DNA from: Rhynchonema sp. JSB1_4
Lineage: Eukaryota; Nematoda; Chromadorea; Monhysterida; Xyalidae
Length of the DNA stretch: 64,000 nucleotides
Assembly: GCA_030248065.1 (NCBI GenBank)
Contig: JASAMV010006027.1
Coordinates: forward strand, 1 to 64,000
Direction of reading: 5' to 3'
Below, one piece after another: positions 1 through 11,645 of this stretch (position 1 is the stretch's first letter; the number at the start of each line of letters is the position of its first letter). Under the pieces are notes generated by a model. The model ran no database searches and had not been told where the DNA came from. It saw nothing but the letters and a program-made list of their open reading frames with translations. The position numbers were made by a program, and so were the translations under genes.

Positions 1-3000
1 ATAGCTCTCCTTAGACTGCTTGTTACGTACTGTAACGGCTTGTACCGTCTGCCAACCGGGCGATATAACCGCAAGAATGCAATGTCAATGTACTTGCATA
101 TGCACACCCAAACTGTTACAAACATGACACACGCCTTTATTGCACACAAGGATATCATCGTTTGTAATATCGCATCTGGAGTCCGAATAACTATCGATTA
201 AAACATGGCTATGGGGAAGATTAACAAAGCGCTAAACCGGAGAACCATGTTGGGAGCTCTGGGCCACTGTATCACGTGGGTACTTTGTATCCCGTACGAC
301 CTTGTAGCACATGCGACTTTGTACCCCGTATAAATATTTTTAATTGACCCCATGTGAAGTAAAACAATTCACTAAAGCAAACTGATAATGAAAATCTTAA
401 GCAAGTCATAAGAAACATTGTCAATTATGCACATATTTTAACATTGGGCTACAGTTTTGGCTTAGATTTCAGTTCGAGTGGAAAAGCGATTACCAATGAA
501 TAAGAACTATCATGTTGACTTCTTTTTCGGCATCAGACTAATACACATGCTTTATCATGGCACCGACGTACATACATACATTCGGGATACAATGACTGAA
601 CGTGATCCAACGTCGTAAACAACACACGCGATACAATGACGTCAACACCATTGGGGGATAGTCCAAACATGGCAACACAACGTGAGCAGCGTATACAACA
701 CAATTCAAATCCCTCCATCCCTGTCACATTTCAGTGTGCGAACAGAACCGACTCGAAGCAATCCACGGCGAGGAGTCTGGCTTTATCGTCGGTGGGTTCG
801 TACCCGAATGCGACCACGCCGGATCATACAAACCATTGCAGGTGCATTCAACATACGGGGGTCACGCATTTGAAGCATTTGATAAACAAACCCTTGGTGG
901 TAGATATGTATATGCATTTATTGGATACGTATGAAAACTGCCCATGTCCCTCCCATGTGTATGGTTGATTTTAGCGGTACACACTCAATTCCTTTACGTG
1001 TAACACGTATACATAGTACTCCACCGTGATTTGTTTGCAGTGTCACCAAAGCACCGGCCAATGCTTCTGTGTCGACGGTGAAGGCATCGAGATTCCTCAT
1101 AGTCGTGCGCTCCCCACGCAAAGTCGACCAAACTGCGAAAGTGAGTCACCTTGCTGGTTGTTTAAATTCTTTGTCGGAATTTTCATTTATTTTTAAAGAA
1201 ACGACCTATACGTAAATTACTATTATCAAACGCAAAAAACGACCACAAACGAAAAGATCCGACACGCGTCCTCGCGCTTGTGAAAGTGTATAAATTGCAG
1301 ATGCGCATGGAAATACATTTTTCTCAATTTTTTGACTTTTATGCACAACACCTTCGGCGCACAATTGTCTGACCTCATTCCACATTTAGAAATTGAATAA
1401 ATGCGGAAGGGGTAATATATATTTTTTAACTTTTCTTTAAAGAATAATTTTCATGTTGGCCGTTCGTCATTTGCTGAAGGACTACACCATAAAAGCCAAT
1501 GTCTCGGGGGGAAAATCCCTAAAAAAAATCCCGAAAAAAAATCCCGAAAAAAAAATCCCAAAAAAATCCCGAAGAAAAAATCCCGAAAAGCAAAAATCCC
1601 GAAAAATGAAATTGAGGAAAAATACAAAGTTTAAGGTGCAGAAAGGGGTATTCATGAAGTTGGAGTCCATAATTTGGGCAATGGATTAGTTGGGGCTCAA
1701 GATATTGAAATTCTCGTTTGGGTCATGTCTTCCTGGCTGGCAGCCTAAGCCTAAGACTAACCCTGAATGAAGGCCTGGGCGTTGTATTTTTGTTCATAGT
1801 TAGTTTACGTGGACAGGTCTTCCTGGCTGGCAGCCTAAGCCTAAGCCTGAAATAAAGCCTGAGCATGTGTATTTTTATTGATGTTTCCTTTGTATGAACA
1901 GGTCTTCCTGGCTGGTAGCCTAAGCCTAAGTCTAACACACAAAACTCAGGAAAAACAAAAAAACAAACAAAAAAAAAGAAACCCTGAATGCAAGCCTGAG
2001 CACCAACTACATGAATGCCAACTTCTGACAAAAAAATTTGGTCCATTTCTACACCTTTGTATTTCTCGGGATTTTTTCGGGATTTTTGCTTTTCGGGATT
2101 TTTTTTCGGGATTTTTCGTTTCGGGATTTTTTTTCGGGATTTTTTTCGGGATTTTCGACGGCCACCTCCACACGAGACATTGGCTTTTATGGTGTAGTCC
2201 TTCAGCAAATGACGAAAGGCCAACATGAAAATTATTCTTGAAAGCACAGTTAAAAAACCGAGATTACCCCTTCCGCATTTATTCAATTTCTAAATGTGGA
2301 ATGAGGTCAGACAATTGTGCGCCGAAGGTGTTGTGCATAAAAGTCAAAAAATTGAGAAAAATGTATTTCCATGCGCATCTGCAATTTATACACTTTCACA
2401 AGCGCGAGGACGCGTGTCGGATCTTTTCGTTTGTGGTCGTTTTTTGCGTTTGATAATAGTAATTTACGTATAGGTCGTTTCTTTAAAAATAAATGAAAAT
2501 TCCGACAAAGAATTTAAACAACCAGCAAGGTGACTCACTTTCGCAGTTTGGTCGACTTTGCGTGGGGAGCGCACGACTATGAGGAATCTCGATGCCTTCA
2601 CCGTCGACACAGAAGCATTGGCCGGTGCTTTGGTGACACTGCAAACAAATCACGGTGGAGTACTATGTATACGTGTTACACGTAAAGGAATTGAGTGTGT
2701 ACCGCTAAAATCAACCATACACATGGGAGGGACATGGGCAGTTTTCATACGTATCCAATAAATGCATATACATATCTACCACCAAGGGTTTGTTTATCAA
2801 ATGCTTCAAATGCGTGACCCCCGTATGTTGAATGCACCTGCAATGGTTTGTATGATCCGGCGTGGTCGCATTCGGGTACGAACCCACCGACGATAAAGCC
2901 AGACTCCTCGCCGTGGATTGCTTCGAGTCGGTTCTGTTCGCACACTGAAATGTGACAGGGATGGAGGGATTTGAATTGTGTTGTATACGCTGCTCACGTT

Positions 3001-3680
3001 GTGTTGCCATGTTTGGACTATCCCCCAATGGTGTTGACGTCATTGTATCGCGTGTGTTGTTTACGACGTTGGATCACGTTCAGTCATTGTATCCCGAATG
3101 TATGTATGTATGTCGGTGCCATGATAAAGCATGTGTATTAGTCTGATGCCGAAAAAGAAGTCAACATGATAGTTCTTATTCATTGGTAATCGCTTTTCCA
3201 CTCGAACTGAAATCTAAGCCAAAACTGTAGCCCAATGTTAAAATATGTGCATAATTGACAATGTTTCTTATGACTTGCTTAAGATTTTCATTATCAGTTT
3301 GCTTTAGTGAATTGTTTTACTTCACATGGGGTCAATTAAAAATATTTATACGGGGTACAAAGTCGCATGTGCTACAAGGTCGTACGGGATACAAAGTACC
3401 CACGTGATACAGTGGCCCGAGAGCTCCCAACATGGTTCTCCCGGTTTAGCGCTTTGTTAATCTTCCCCATAGCCATGTTTTAATCGATAGTTATTCGGAC
3501 TCCAGATGCGATATTACAAACGATGATATCCTTGTGTGCAATAAAGGCGTGTGTCATGTTTGTAACAGTTTGGGTGTGCATATGCAAGTACATTGACATT
3601 GCATTCTTGCGGTTATATCGCCCGGTTGGCAGACGGTACAAGCCGTTACAGTACGTAACAAGCAGTCTAAGGAGAGCTAT
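1..3680. repeat. giant near-perfect inverted repeat (palindrome), cut by the left edge
   Basis: Bases from 1 to about 1700 are the reverse complement of about 1990 to 3680: the first ten bases pair with 3671-3680, and pairing can be followed continuously to the centre near 1840. Differences are few, for example one base added near 3420 relative to 262. The arms hold no recognisable protein; open frames occur as identical mirror copies, as expected of a palindrome. The inner arms are runs of AAATCCCG-type repeats (1505-1615 and 2060-2160). The repeat may continue outward, but its left partner lies outside the window. It could be a foldback transposon, a recent inverted duplication, or an assembly hairpin artefact. 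Confidence 0.9.
1725..1935. repeat. three tandem copies of an ~85-91 bp unit at the palindrome centre
   Basis: The block GTCTTCCTGGCTGGCAGCC starts at about 1726, 1816 and 1901 (the third copy has one change). Each copy is followed by GCCTAAGCCTAAG and diverging sequence. The hexamer GCCTAA is the complement of the nematode-type telomere unit TTAGGC, but only two units occur per copy, so a telomeric origin is not shown. A related stretch occurs near 62890-62920. Confidence 0.75.
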
Positions 3681-4444
3681 ATATCGCAACTGAGAGTTGT
3701 GCTTCCTTTGTGTGTTACGCTCCAGATAGTTAAGTTGAGACGACATGTATTCCGTAGCCGCAAAAACTACGCCAAGGTTAAGCGGCGTGCGGTGTTACAC
3801 ATGACGGTGTACAATCATTACCACTGATAATCTGCTCTGACTTCACTGACTTAAAGATGATATGTGTTCTAGAAGATATATGGACTGGAAATGCAAGTAT
3901 ACGGTATGCGCGCGTACATGTGCTATCCTTACATGGCCGCAAAGGTTACCAAGCATGTAATATTGCCAAAGTATCAACAACTTACATACCGTTACAGCTA
4001 CAGACTGTTGTGGGTATATCGACTCAAAACGGGTCAAGGGTAGCGCTGTTAACACGCTGGATTAAACGTTTGCGCCCCGTACTTTGTGACAACGTGACAC
4101 TAGACAGCATTGATAGCAACTTGGTGGGCAACTGTGTGCACCAGACATTGTGTAGCAAAGAATGCATGCATTGTGCTGAGTGTGTGACTGGCTACAAAAT
4201 CCCAGAGCGTTAGTATGTCGTGCACTAACTATTAGACGAATTCAAACGGGCGCAAAAAACGCAAATTCCGTGAAGTGACACAGTTTCTTTTCTACGCAAT
4301 TAAATGTATAACGAGCGCGCTGAATTGATTACTCATGCGAAAGCAATGCGCGATCAAGTGTGTCTCGTATGGCGCTCCCACGACGATTTTCCGAAACCGA
4401 ACCCAATTTTTAAAATATCCGATTAGGAAATTCCCCAAAAAACT
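3681..4444. other. no gene seen
   Basis: Between the palindrome and the Kunitz gene I see no exon with family resemblance and no clear repeat. Short open frames on both strands have no splice context and no recognisable composition. Confidence 0.5.
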
Positions 4445-6078
4445 CTATTGTATCTGATACCCGACCCAAAAAAAGTGTAACGCACGTGTTCTTGGTGTTT
4501 GAGTGGTCGCCCTTGTGGTTATTGGAGGTGGGCGTGCGGTTGTGGTTGGCTTTTTCGACGTCGTTTTTGGTGTCGGTGTTGTTGTTGTTGTTGTGGTAGT
4601 TGTTGTTGTCGTGGTTGTTGTTGTTGTTGGTGTTGTTGTTGTTGTAGTTGTGGGACGCTTAGTGGTCGTCGGTTTAACCGGACCTTGAAACATCAGTGAT
4701 CAAGTCAAAGTTAAAGTCCCTTTAACTTACCGAAGTTTTCCACTTAAAGCCCGAGGGCTCTATGCGCAAAATTGATGGAAAATGTGCCCTCCGATCAAAA
4801 AGAAAAAATAGAGCCACCGGGGCTTCAAGTGGAAACGTTTCCACTTACAGCCCTTGAGAGCTTTAAGCGGAAAACTGGGTGTTTTCAGCATTGCACTTCG
4901 TTCTCTCACGCAACACGAAACAAACTTTCCCACGCTGATTGACTCTCAGGCGCGCGCCAACCAATCAGCTCGCTAGAATTTGTTTCGTGTTGCGTGAGAG
5001 AACGAAGTATAGTTAGGGCTTTAAGGCCTAACTATACTTCGTTCTCTCAGAGAACAAAGAACAAATTCTCGCGCGCTGATTGGCTGTTGAACATACGTGG
5101 ACCAATCAGCGCGTGAGAGTTTGTTCTTTGTTCTCTCAGAGAACGAAGTATAGTTAGGCCTTTAGTGTTGACACTTTAGGGCAGCAGTTTGACATTCTGA
5201 TACCATATATTTGAACTTGATTATTAGGCTCTTCATCCAAACGTGGTAAAACAACCGAAAAACAGCAGAATAGTGCCATATTTTGGTCCTCGATGCACTA
5301 ATTTGAAATATTTTAACAAGCTTACTGTAGGATGAAAAATCGATGGTCCAGAAAAAATAAATTTAATTAGAGCCCCCGGGGACCTTAAGTGGGAAATTTT
5401 TCACTTAGAGCTAGAGAGCTCAATTGGGGGGGGCTTCAGGTGGAAAACTCCGGCATGTACTAAGCTTTTTTGTTGCTTTACAATCGAATAAAGACCAGAA
5501 ATGAAACATCAGCCAACCGGATCTGATCGACGAAGCCACCTTGTTTCGACATTCCCTCTCACATTCATCCTTGTATCGATATAATCGCGGTTCGTCGGCG
5601 TTGCCCTTGCAATGGCCTGAAATCGATGGACTTGCTGATGTTTCGTGCCATGAACCATCAATGAAACCTGGTCCGACAATCGCCTTTCAAAAACCATGGT
5701 CGGAATCATGGTAATTGCAAAAGTATTCACATTTCGAGTTCGTTCAGCAATCACGTACCGTACGGATATGAGACACATTCGGTTCCTCTGAGGTAGTATC
5801 TGAGCACAAACTGAGAGCGCATCGTCCCGCCTCCCGGTCGTTCACAAGTGCCGCGGAATGGCTGTCTTTGGCACGGGTCGATCTGGCCTGCAATTGTATG
5901 TCGAAAATGTGTTTTTATTTTACTTTCTAACTCACTGTTTATTCGGCACGATCAGTGTTCCATATCAGCTGTTCAGCATCCATCACCCAAAATATTTTTA
6001 GTCACCCTTAAACTTACGTTGAGCGTATGCGACCACCGCTAACAGCAGCAGATGTGCAGCCCTGTGTAATGGGCCCAT
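4445..6078 (-). CDS. secreted single-Kunitz-domain protein with threonine-rich tail
   Basis: Four exons join in consistent phase: 6018-6078, 5759-5887, 5518-5616 and 4445-4683. Exon 1 starts with ATG and encodes a signal peptide with a leucine-rich core. Exons 2 and 3 form one Kunitz (BPTI-type) domain, with six cysteines in the contexts DPC, GTC, TEC, GHC, DEC and REC. Spacings C1-C2 (8), C3-C4 (7) and C5-C6 (3) match the family, but C2-C3 (22) and C4-C5 (15) are longer than the usual 15 and 12. The residue after the second cysteine (P1 in inhibitors) is Glu, so trypsin inhibition is unlikely. Exon 4 encodes a mucin-like Thr-rich tail, probably O-glycosylated, and a stop. Kunitz proteins are usually extracellular protease inhibitors or matrix proteins; the target here is unknown. 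The last intron contains palindromic MITEs. Another exon could replace the last codons. Confidence 0.8.
4737..5450. repeat. short dispersed CACTTANAGCCC-type repeats
   Basis: Related words such as TTTCCACTTAAAGCCC (about 4737), TTTCCACTTACAGCCC (about 4838) and an inverted or derived form (5375-5445) flank the palindromic MITEs. A weaker copy occurs near 9338. They may be remnants of an older element into which the MITEs inserted. Confidence 0.4.
4896..5159. mobile_element. pair of palindromic MITE-like hairpins in the Kunitz intron
   Basis: Two adjacent hairpins: 4896-5007 begins CTTCGTTCTCTCACGCAAC and ends with its complement; 5025-5159 begins GCCTAACTATACTTCG and ends with its complement. 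Both share the CTTCGTTCTCTC core and carry CCAATCAGC-type boxes near the loop. No coding potential. They look like two copies of one foldback MITE family, one nested against the other. Confidence 0.75.
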
Positions 6079-9000
6079 GACTGTGCGTGTGTGTCCGTTG
6101 AAGTGTTAAAGGTGCACACGTCGATTTTTAGTGGTTAAAGTTGATTGAGATGTAATTCCAAGCGGATCAAGCCGCAATCTGACAAATAAAGTTGGGCGCG
6201 AGTTAACACCAACTGTAAAGCACTCTCTGGCGCGCTCTTCGCGTCAATAATAATCCCTCGCGTTTGTGTCGCTGGTAATCTGAAACAAAGCGTTTTCGAT
6301 TTAAAACTGTTCAGTTACCTAGATGAGTTGAAGTCAATGACGTAAGAGAAAAATAAGGCAAGAGAACACTGGTTGTGCAGATAGAGAGACAAATTGTAAC
6401 AAATTCACACACAACGAAACGCCATCGGAAATGACACACGCGCGAAAATAAATGAACGGTTGCGCTTGCGTGAGTGTGCGGTCCTCGGGGATAGGGTACA
6501 TCACACATTGAGGTTATCTGCACCACATGTACTTGCACGAAAAAATTCTGAGTAATAAGATGTACGCCCATGGAAACACTTATTTTTTGATGGAGCAAAC
6601 CGGGTAATTTCTTGTGTCCTCGTGTGGCAATGACATTTACATTTTTACGTATCCAGGCCAAAATTAGGGGTAAACAAAGCGAAACAGGTGCAAAAAACGA
6701 GATTTTCACGCCCAGGATAGAAAAGTGGTGGTCAAACGGACATCGCTGCCCACATTCTTGCACGCTGCATTCGGTGGTCGTGGATGTTTAATTGAGATGA
6801 AAGAAAGCTAAAATCAATAAGGTATGGGTGTTGACATTCATGTAATGTTAAAAAGCAGCATTGTGTTCAAAAATGTTCATCGCTGGCAGCAGTCAACAAT
6901 TAAGGAACGTTGTTCGAAAAAGACGTCAGTGAAAATTTATTATCAAGAATCCTTCAAGTTCAACGCGTTTGTGGGGCGCCAGACGAAGTTGCGTAGCCCT
7001 GGCTGCGTGCTGTTCAACAAAAAAGCAGATCGTACCTGATTTTGGCAAGAGTGAGCGATTCAGATGTGCAGCAAAAGCAATACAGTAACAAGATCGACAA
7101 ACTTGAACACAATACGAAACTATCAGACCCACAAGTATCCATATGTCAGAAACGTTTGGGGCGTGGCCACTACTTTGGCCACTGATTACTTCGCTAAACT
7201 TTCGAGTGTGTAACGTTGGGCCATGATTACACACAATGTGGTGTAATTCAAACGAGAGTGGGCGACAGTGACACGCCCTGTTTGACTGAGATTATTAGGC
7301 CGGCCGATTACTACAACGAAAACAACAAAGATTAGAGGTGTTTACAACACCACTAAATTGAAATGACTTAGCGCTTTTTCTGCCGACTCGAGGCAATGCA
7401 TTTTAGGGCTATTATGTAGCAACCATGAAGATGATGATGACTTGAGATTTTACCAAAATGACACGAAACATGCGCCATGATAGTCAAATTGTTGATTTGC
7501 AATTGGTTTGCAATATTGTGGAAAAAGAAATCAAACAAGAATGTGCAAGTCATTTGAATCAAGTCAGTTTTTGTCAACAACGTGTAAACCGCAGCTGTTA
7601 CAAGTATTGGAGTCACCAGCTCCGGGGTCAACAATTTGGGCCCGATCACGTACAATTTGTAGTTCAGTTTAGTGCACCCGGTTCCTTTGACACTTAGTGA
7701 GACGCAGGTTCCGGTGTAATATTTTAACAACGTGGTCGAGTTTTGTTCGAACCGAAACAATGGGGCACTGACACAATGATCAAAATTAAAATTGTGATTA
7801 AAATATGATTTTTCAAAAAGACGCCCAGATTTTGGAGCTCAGCGCGCGATAGGATTGAAACGAATATATTAGGGCGGTAATAAAAAAATTGCACTGTTTT
7901 TATGCTAGCACTTATTGGTTTCAAAATAGACCTATTCGTAGTAACTACATTTGACGACAAGGGTTATCCCAATGGTAAATAAATGTTCGTAATTATGCTT
8001 CGGACCACGGGCAGTTTTAAGTTCAAAATTACTATAGTGCGCAATTGCAGTTCAGTTTCTCCTGGCCATAAATTGCTGCGGAAAAACATATCAGACCCAA
8101 CAAATAATACAAATTTTCTAAATCAAAGATCAAATGATTAACATCGGTTTTTTCAACATTCAACGCGCGATCGTTAACTGGTCCAGATCACTTGATGACT
8201 TCACTCCTTGTTCACACGAACTTTTTCTATAAATCTCTTTACATGATAATCTTGTTCGTTTAAAACCTGGAACTGAATGAGACAATACATGTTTGTAAGA
8301 CATCACACAAGAGAACAACCATACATACCTTGTGTTCCCATCCAGGTCTAAAAAAACCTATCCTTGAATTACGCATTAAAATTAAAACCCATGGATTAAA
8401 AACAGACTAGGCCACATTTTGAGGAAGACGACTATTATATTATGATATTACCTCCATTTCTCTTTTTGATATATCCGATATTTCAATGCACGCAACAAAA
8501 GTGAAACATATCTCTAACAAAGGAATATGAACCGGCGTTTCGCCATTTTAACATTTGGCAAAATGTGCGTGCAGCATGCGCTAAATTACGACTGCCACCA
8601 TAAATGCGTTACAGAGTTGTGCTAATGGATTTCTGACGCTTATCCAGGTGCTGACGCGCCTGATAATGCGTTTTAAAGAAAGGGTGCTGATTTTGGACCC
8701 GTCACTCGAACGCGCACACAATGCAACAACACGTGCTGGCGACAAAACAACAACAATGGGATAAGCCATTGATGGAGACTTATGAGCGACACATCTGCAC
8801 AATGACAAACGCGCTATAATAGGTTTTGACTCGCACCCATGGGTGTACACTTTATGAGAATAGGCTACACTGCCAGCCCGACTGATGCAAACACCTGGGC
8901 GTGATAGATGGATACATAAGGTTTGCGTAACTACGCCTTTAAGGTAAAACGTGACACGCATGTGCATGCAGACCAGCCGAGTCTTGGGCCGTGTTTACCG

Positions 9001-11645
9001 AAATGCGCCATGAATCGTATCAAACTGATTGACTGCCTCAGCTAGATTGTTAAAGGAACAGCTTAAAATTAGACAACAATTATGAAGTGTCGTAAATAAT
9101 AAATTTGTATGAATTTAAGCCAGGAACATGATTGAAATGAAGCCATTTTCCACTAGTCCCCAATTGCAGAGTGCTACAGCACAAGACATCACGCAGTTAT
9201 CGTCAACCCGGCCGGCTGGCTTGCAAGAGAACGAGTACAAGGCAGTCCAGGCTGCAACACAAACGTCACTAAGTCAGTGATAGCAAACAACACATCACGA
9301 TTCACCTACTTTCACGCCAGACCCAAATTCCCGGCATTTCCACTTTCAGCCCCTAAATCCCGATTGGGCGGTGTGAGTCTTGGCTGAGACGGTGATAAAG
9401 TATACAGGTTCGTAGATGAGACGACAATGTTTCGAACTTGAACGAACTGGAATATTTACAGGGCACAAAATGTAATGTTGCGACATTATCAGACGCATGT
9501 AACGTGTGTAAGTCAGGCACACAAGTTCGCTGACCTTCGCACGCATGCGTCTTCTCCACACGCGCGTGCATGCTGCCGACTTGGGACTTGCGTCGGACAA
9601 GAATTGAAGCAAATTTATATCGTTAGCTTAAAAAGGTGACTTTAGTCGCGGAAAGACATGGACTTTAGCTCTGATAATTAAACTTGAACTGTAATGTGCT
9701 TAATTCAGGCACTGGTCGTATGATTGGACGTCGGACTACAATATTTAACGCACCAGGCTCCGAAGTAGCTCAACTTTAAAAGTCCGAACCTTGACTAATT
9801 TGGCATGTGCTACTGGCTGTCGAGAGCAGCAAACAGGCAAACGACGTACGCGTGCCACAAGTGATACACAACACATTTGTACCACAAACTACGTATGTAA
9901 AGTGTACCTTGTGGATATCTGCAACCATTGTGTGTGTCGGGCATGTATGTACGTATCCTTTAGCTGACTGATGTTCACTTTTCTCTCACTTTCACGCACA
10001 GAGACACCTCCACACTGGTGTGCTGTCTGAGTTTAGTCAACAGCACTGGTGTAGTTGAGGGGGGGGGGGCGGCCAAAAAAAGAAAAACAACCCAAACCCA
10101 ACCCAAAAAAAACAAAAAAAAAAAAAAAAAAACCCCACTAAAGTGAGATGGATGGATCCTTTGGCTGAGTAGGGCCCCGGGATTCAATGTCAGCCTAACA
10201 TCGGGCTGCAACAGATTGAAGTTGCGTGACACTGATCAAACACCTTGCTGCACCCAATATTAACGACGTGTGATTGTTGTGCACTGGCGCTCGTGTTTGG
10301 AACTTTTCCTTTCGGCTAACATCGAAACAAAACACTAAGAAAACAATTGTAATCATGCATGACAGACATGTTGTTTCGGGGGATACAGTCAGCGGCAGTG
10401 TAACTTGTTCGTGGTGTATGTGCACGATGTACGGGCTCATACCGCTGGCCATTCGAATGCGTGATGTTGTGTGATCGAGGTCCCATGACGACACCAACTG
10501 CAGCAAATGCAGCCAAACTGCTGCGCTAATCTGGTCTGGTGTCAGTTGTTCAGTCACAGCGTCGCACTACACTATTGTGCCACTTGTCCGCTACTGTTGT
10601 AGCTGCCTTCAATGTGAGCGTCGCTGCTGGTTTCCAACTCTGGCGACTGATCATTGACGGAACATTCATTGTCAACTAGTCAAAAACCAAACTGGGCTCA
10701 TGTGATAAGTCAAGACTACGCGGAACGCGTGCTCTGCCTCAACCTATATACCTGGAAATTTAACAGAATTTTTATATAAACCAAAACTTTTTTCGGTGTC
10801 CTGGTACGGATATAAATTGGTTGGCTAAGGTTTGCTTTTGAGAAACGTGCACAGGAGTGTAATCATTATTTATCAGAAGTTTATAAATGCACGAGCACGA
10901 ATGTGATTTTACAATAATACCAGTTTATAATGAAAAATTGCCGCAATTGTTGTTGTTGGATGGCTGTCTATGGAATTAGCCAACGCTACTTTATGCATGA
11001 GCGACTAGACATATTTTTAGCCAGAAAAATTAGTAAACACTGTTGTTGTTCTTAAAAATTTTTCGTCTCCAAAAGTTGCATAAACAGAAATACCGGGCTT
11101 CGGAACGTATATTTCAATACATTTGATTGATTTGGCAGCTAAAAAAATAAAAAATTAAATGAAAATAGTAAACAATTGCAATGTGTGTAACATGACAACA
11201 GGAAACAGCCACTGAGTTTCAGAAAATACACTGTATCGTGTAGTTTTTGACAGATAAAAAACCGAGCACACAAAAGTACAAGCACACGATGTCATGGCAA
11301 GCAGTGATAGCACGAACACACGTGGAAAACGATATCTCATAAAAATAACAAAAATGTATGATAAAAGTTAGTTTAAATAATTCCTATTCCATTTCTGTAC
11401 AAGACAAATCACAGAAAACGCTAAGGGCTTTTTCGTTCCTACCCTCATGCAAAAATGTCAAATGAACACACAAAAATAAGTTATGTATTTTTGTAAGTCA
11501 ACTTCCGACACCATTTTCGTGTTTGATCTTCATTTGCCATTCTCAAACAATGCTCGGATCGAGATCGAGTTTTCAACAAATCGCTCAGAATGCTCACACG
11601 TATGTACTGTATTGTCAAGAACTTGTCCCCGACCCGTGCCTATAG
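6079..11645. other. gene-poor stretch
   Basis: I find no exon with family resemblance here. There are scattered open frames up to 150 codons (6311-6763, minus), none with supporting splice context. 10058-10135 is a low-complexity run of G followed by A/C-rich sequence. Upstream regulatory DNA for the Kunitz gene, whose first ATG is at 6078, is expected at the left end but no motif was identified. Confidence 0.5.

Noticed and set aside
636..968. Open frames of 60-110 codons in the palindrome arms, each present twice in mirror image
   Set aside because: They duplicate only because the DNA is palindromic; several overlap in different frames and none resembles a known protein or has splice context.
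4499..4699. Plus-strand Cys- or Val-rich frames over the GTT repeat
   Set aside because: They are the antisense reading of ACN (Thr) codons of the Kunitz gene's last exon, which fits by phase and signal-peptide context.
6311..6763. 150-codon minus-strand open frame
   Set aside because: Mixed composition, no signal peptide, no domain and no splice neighbours; compatible with chance.
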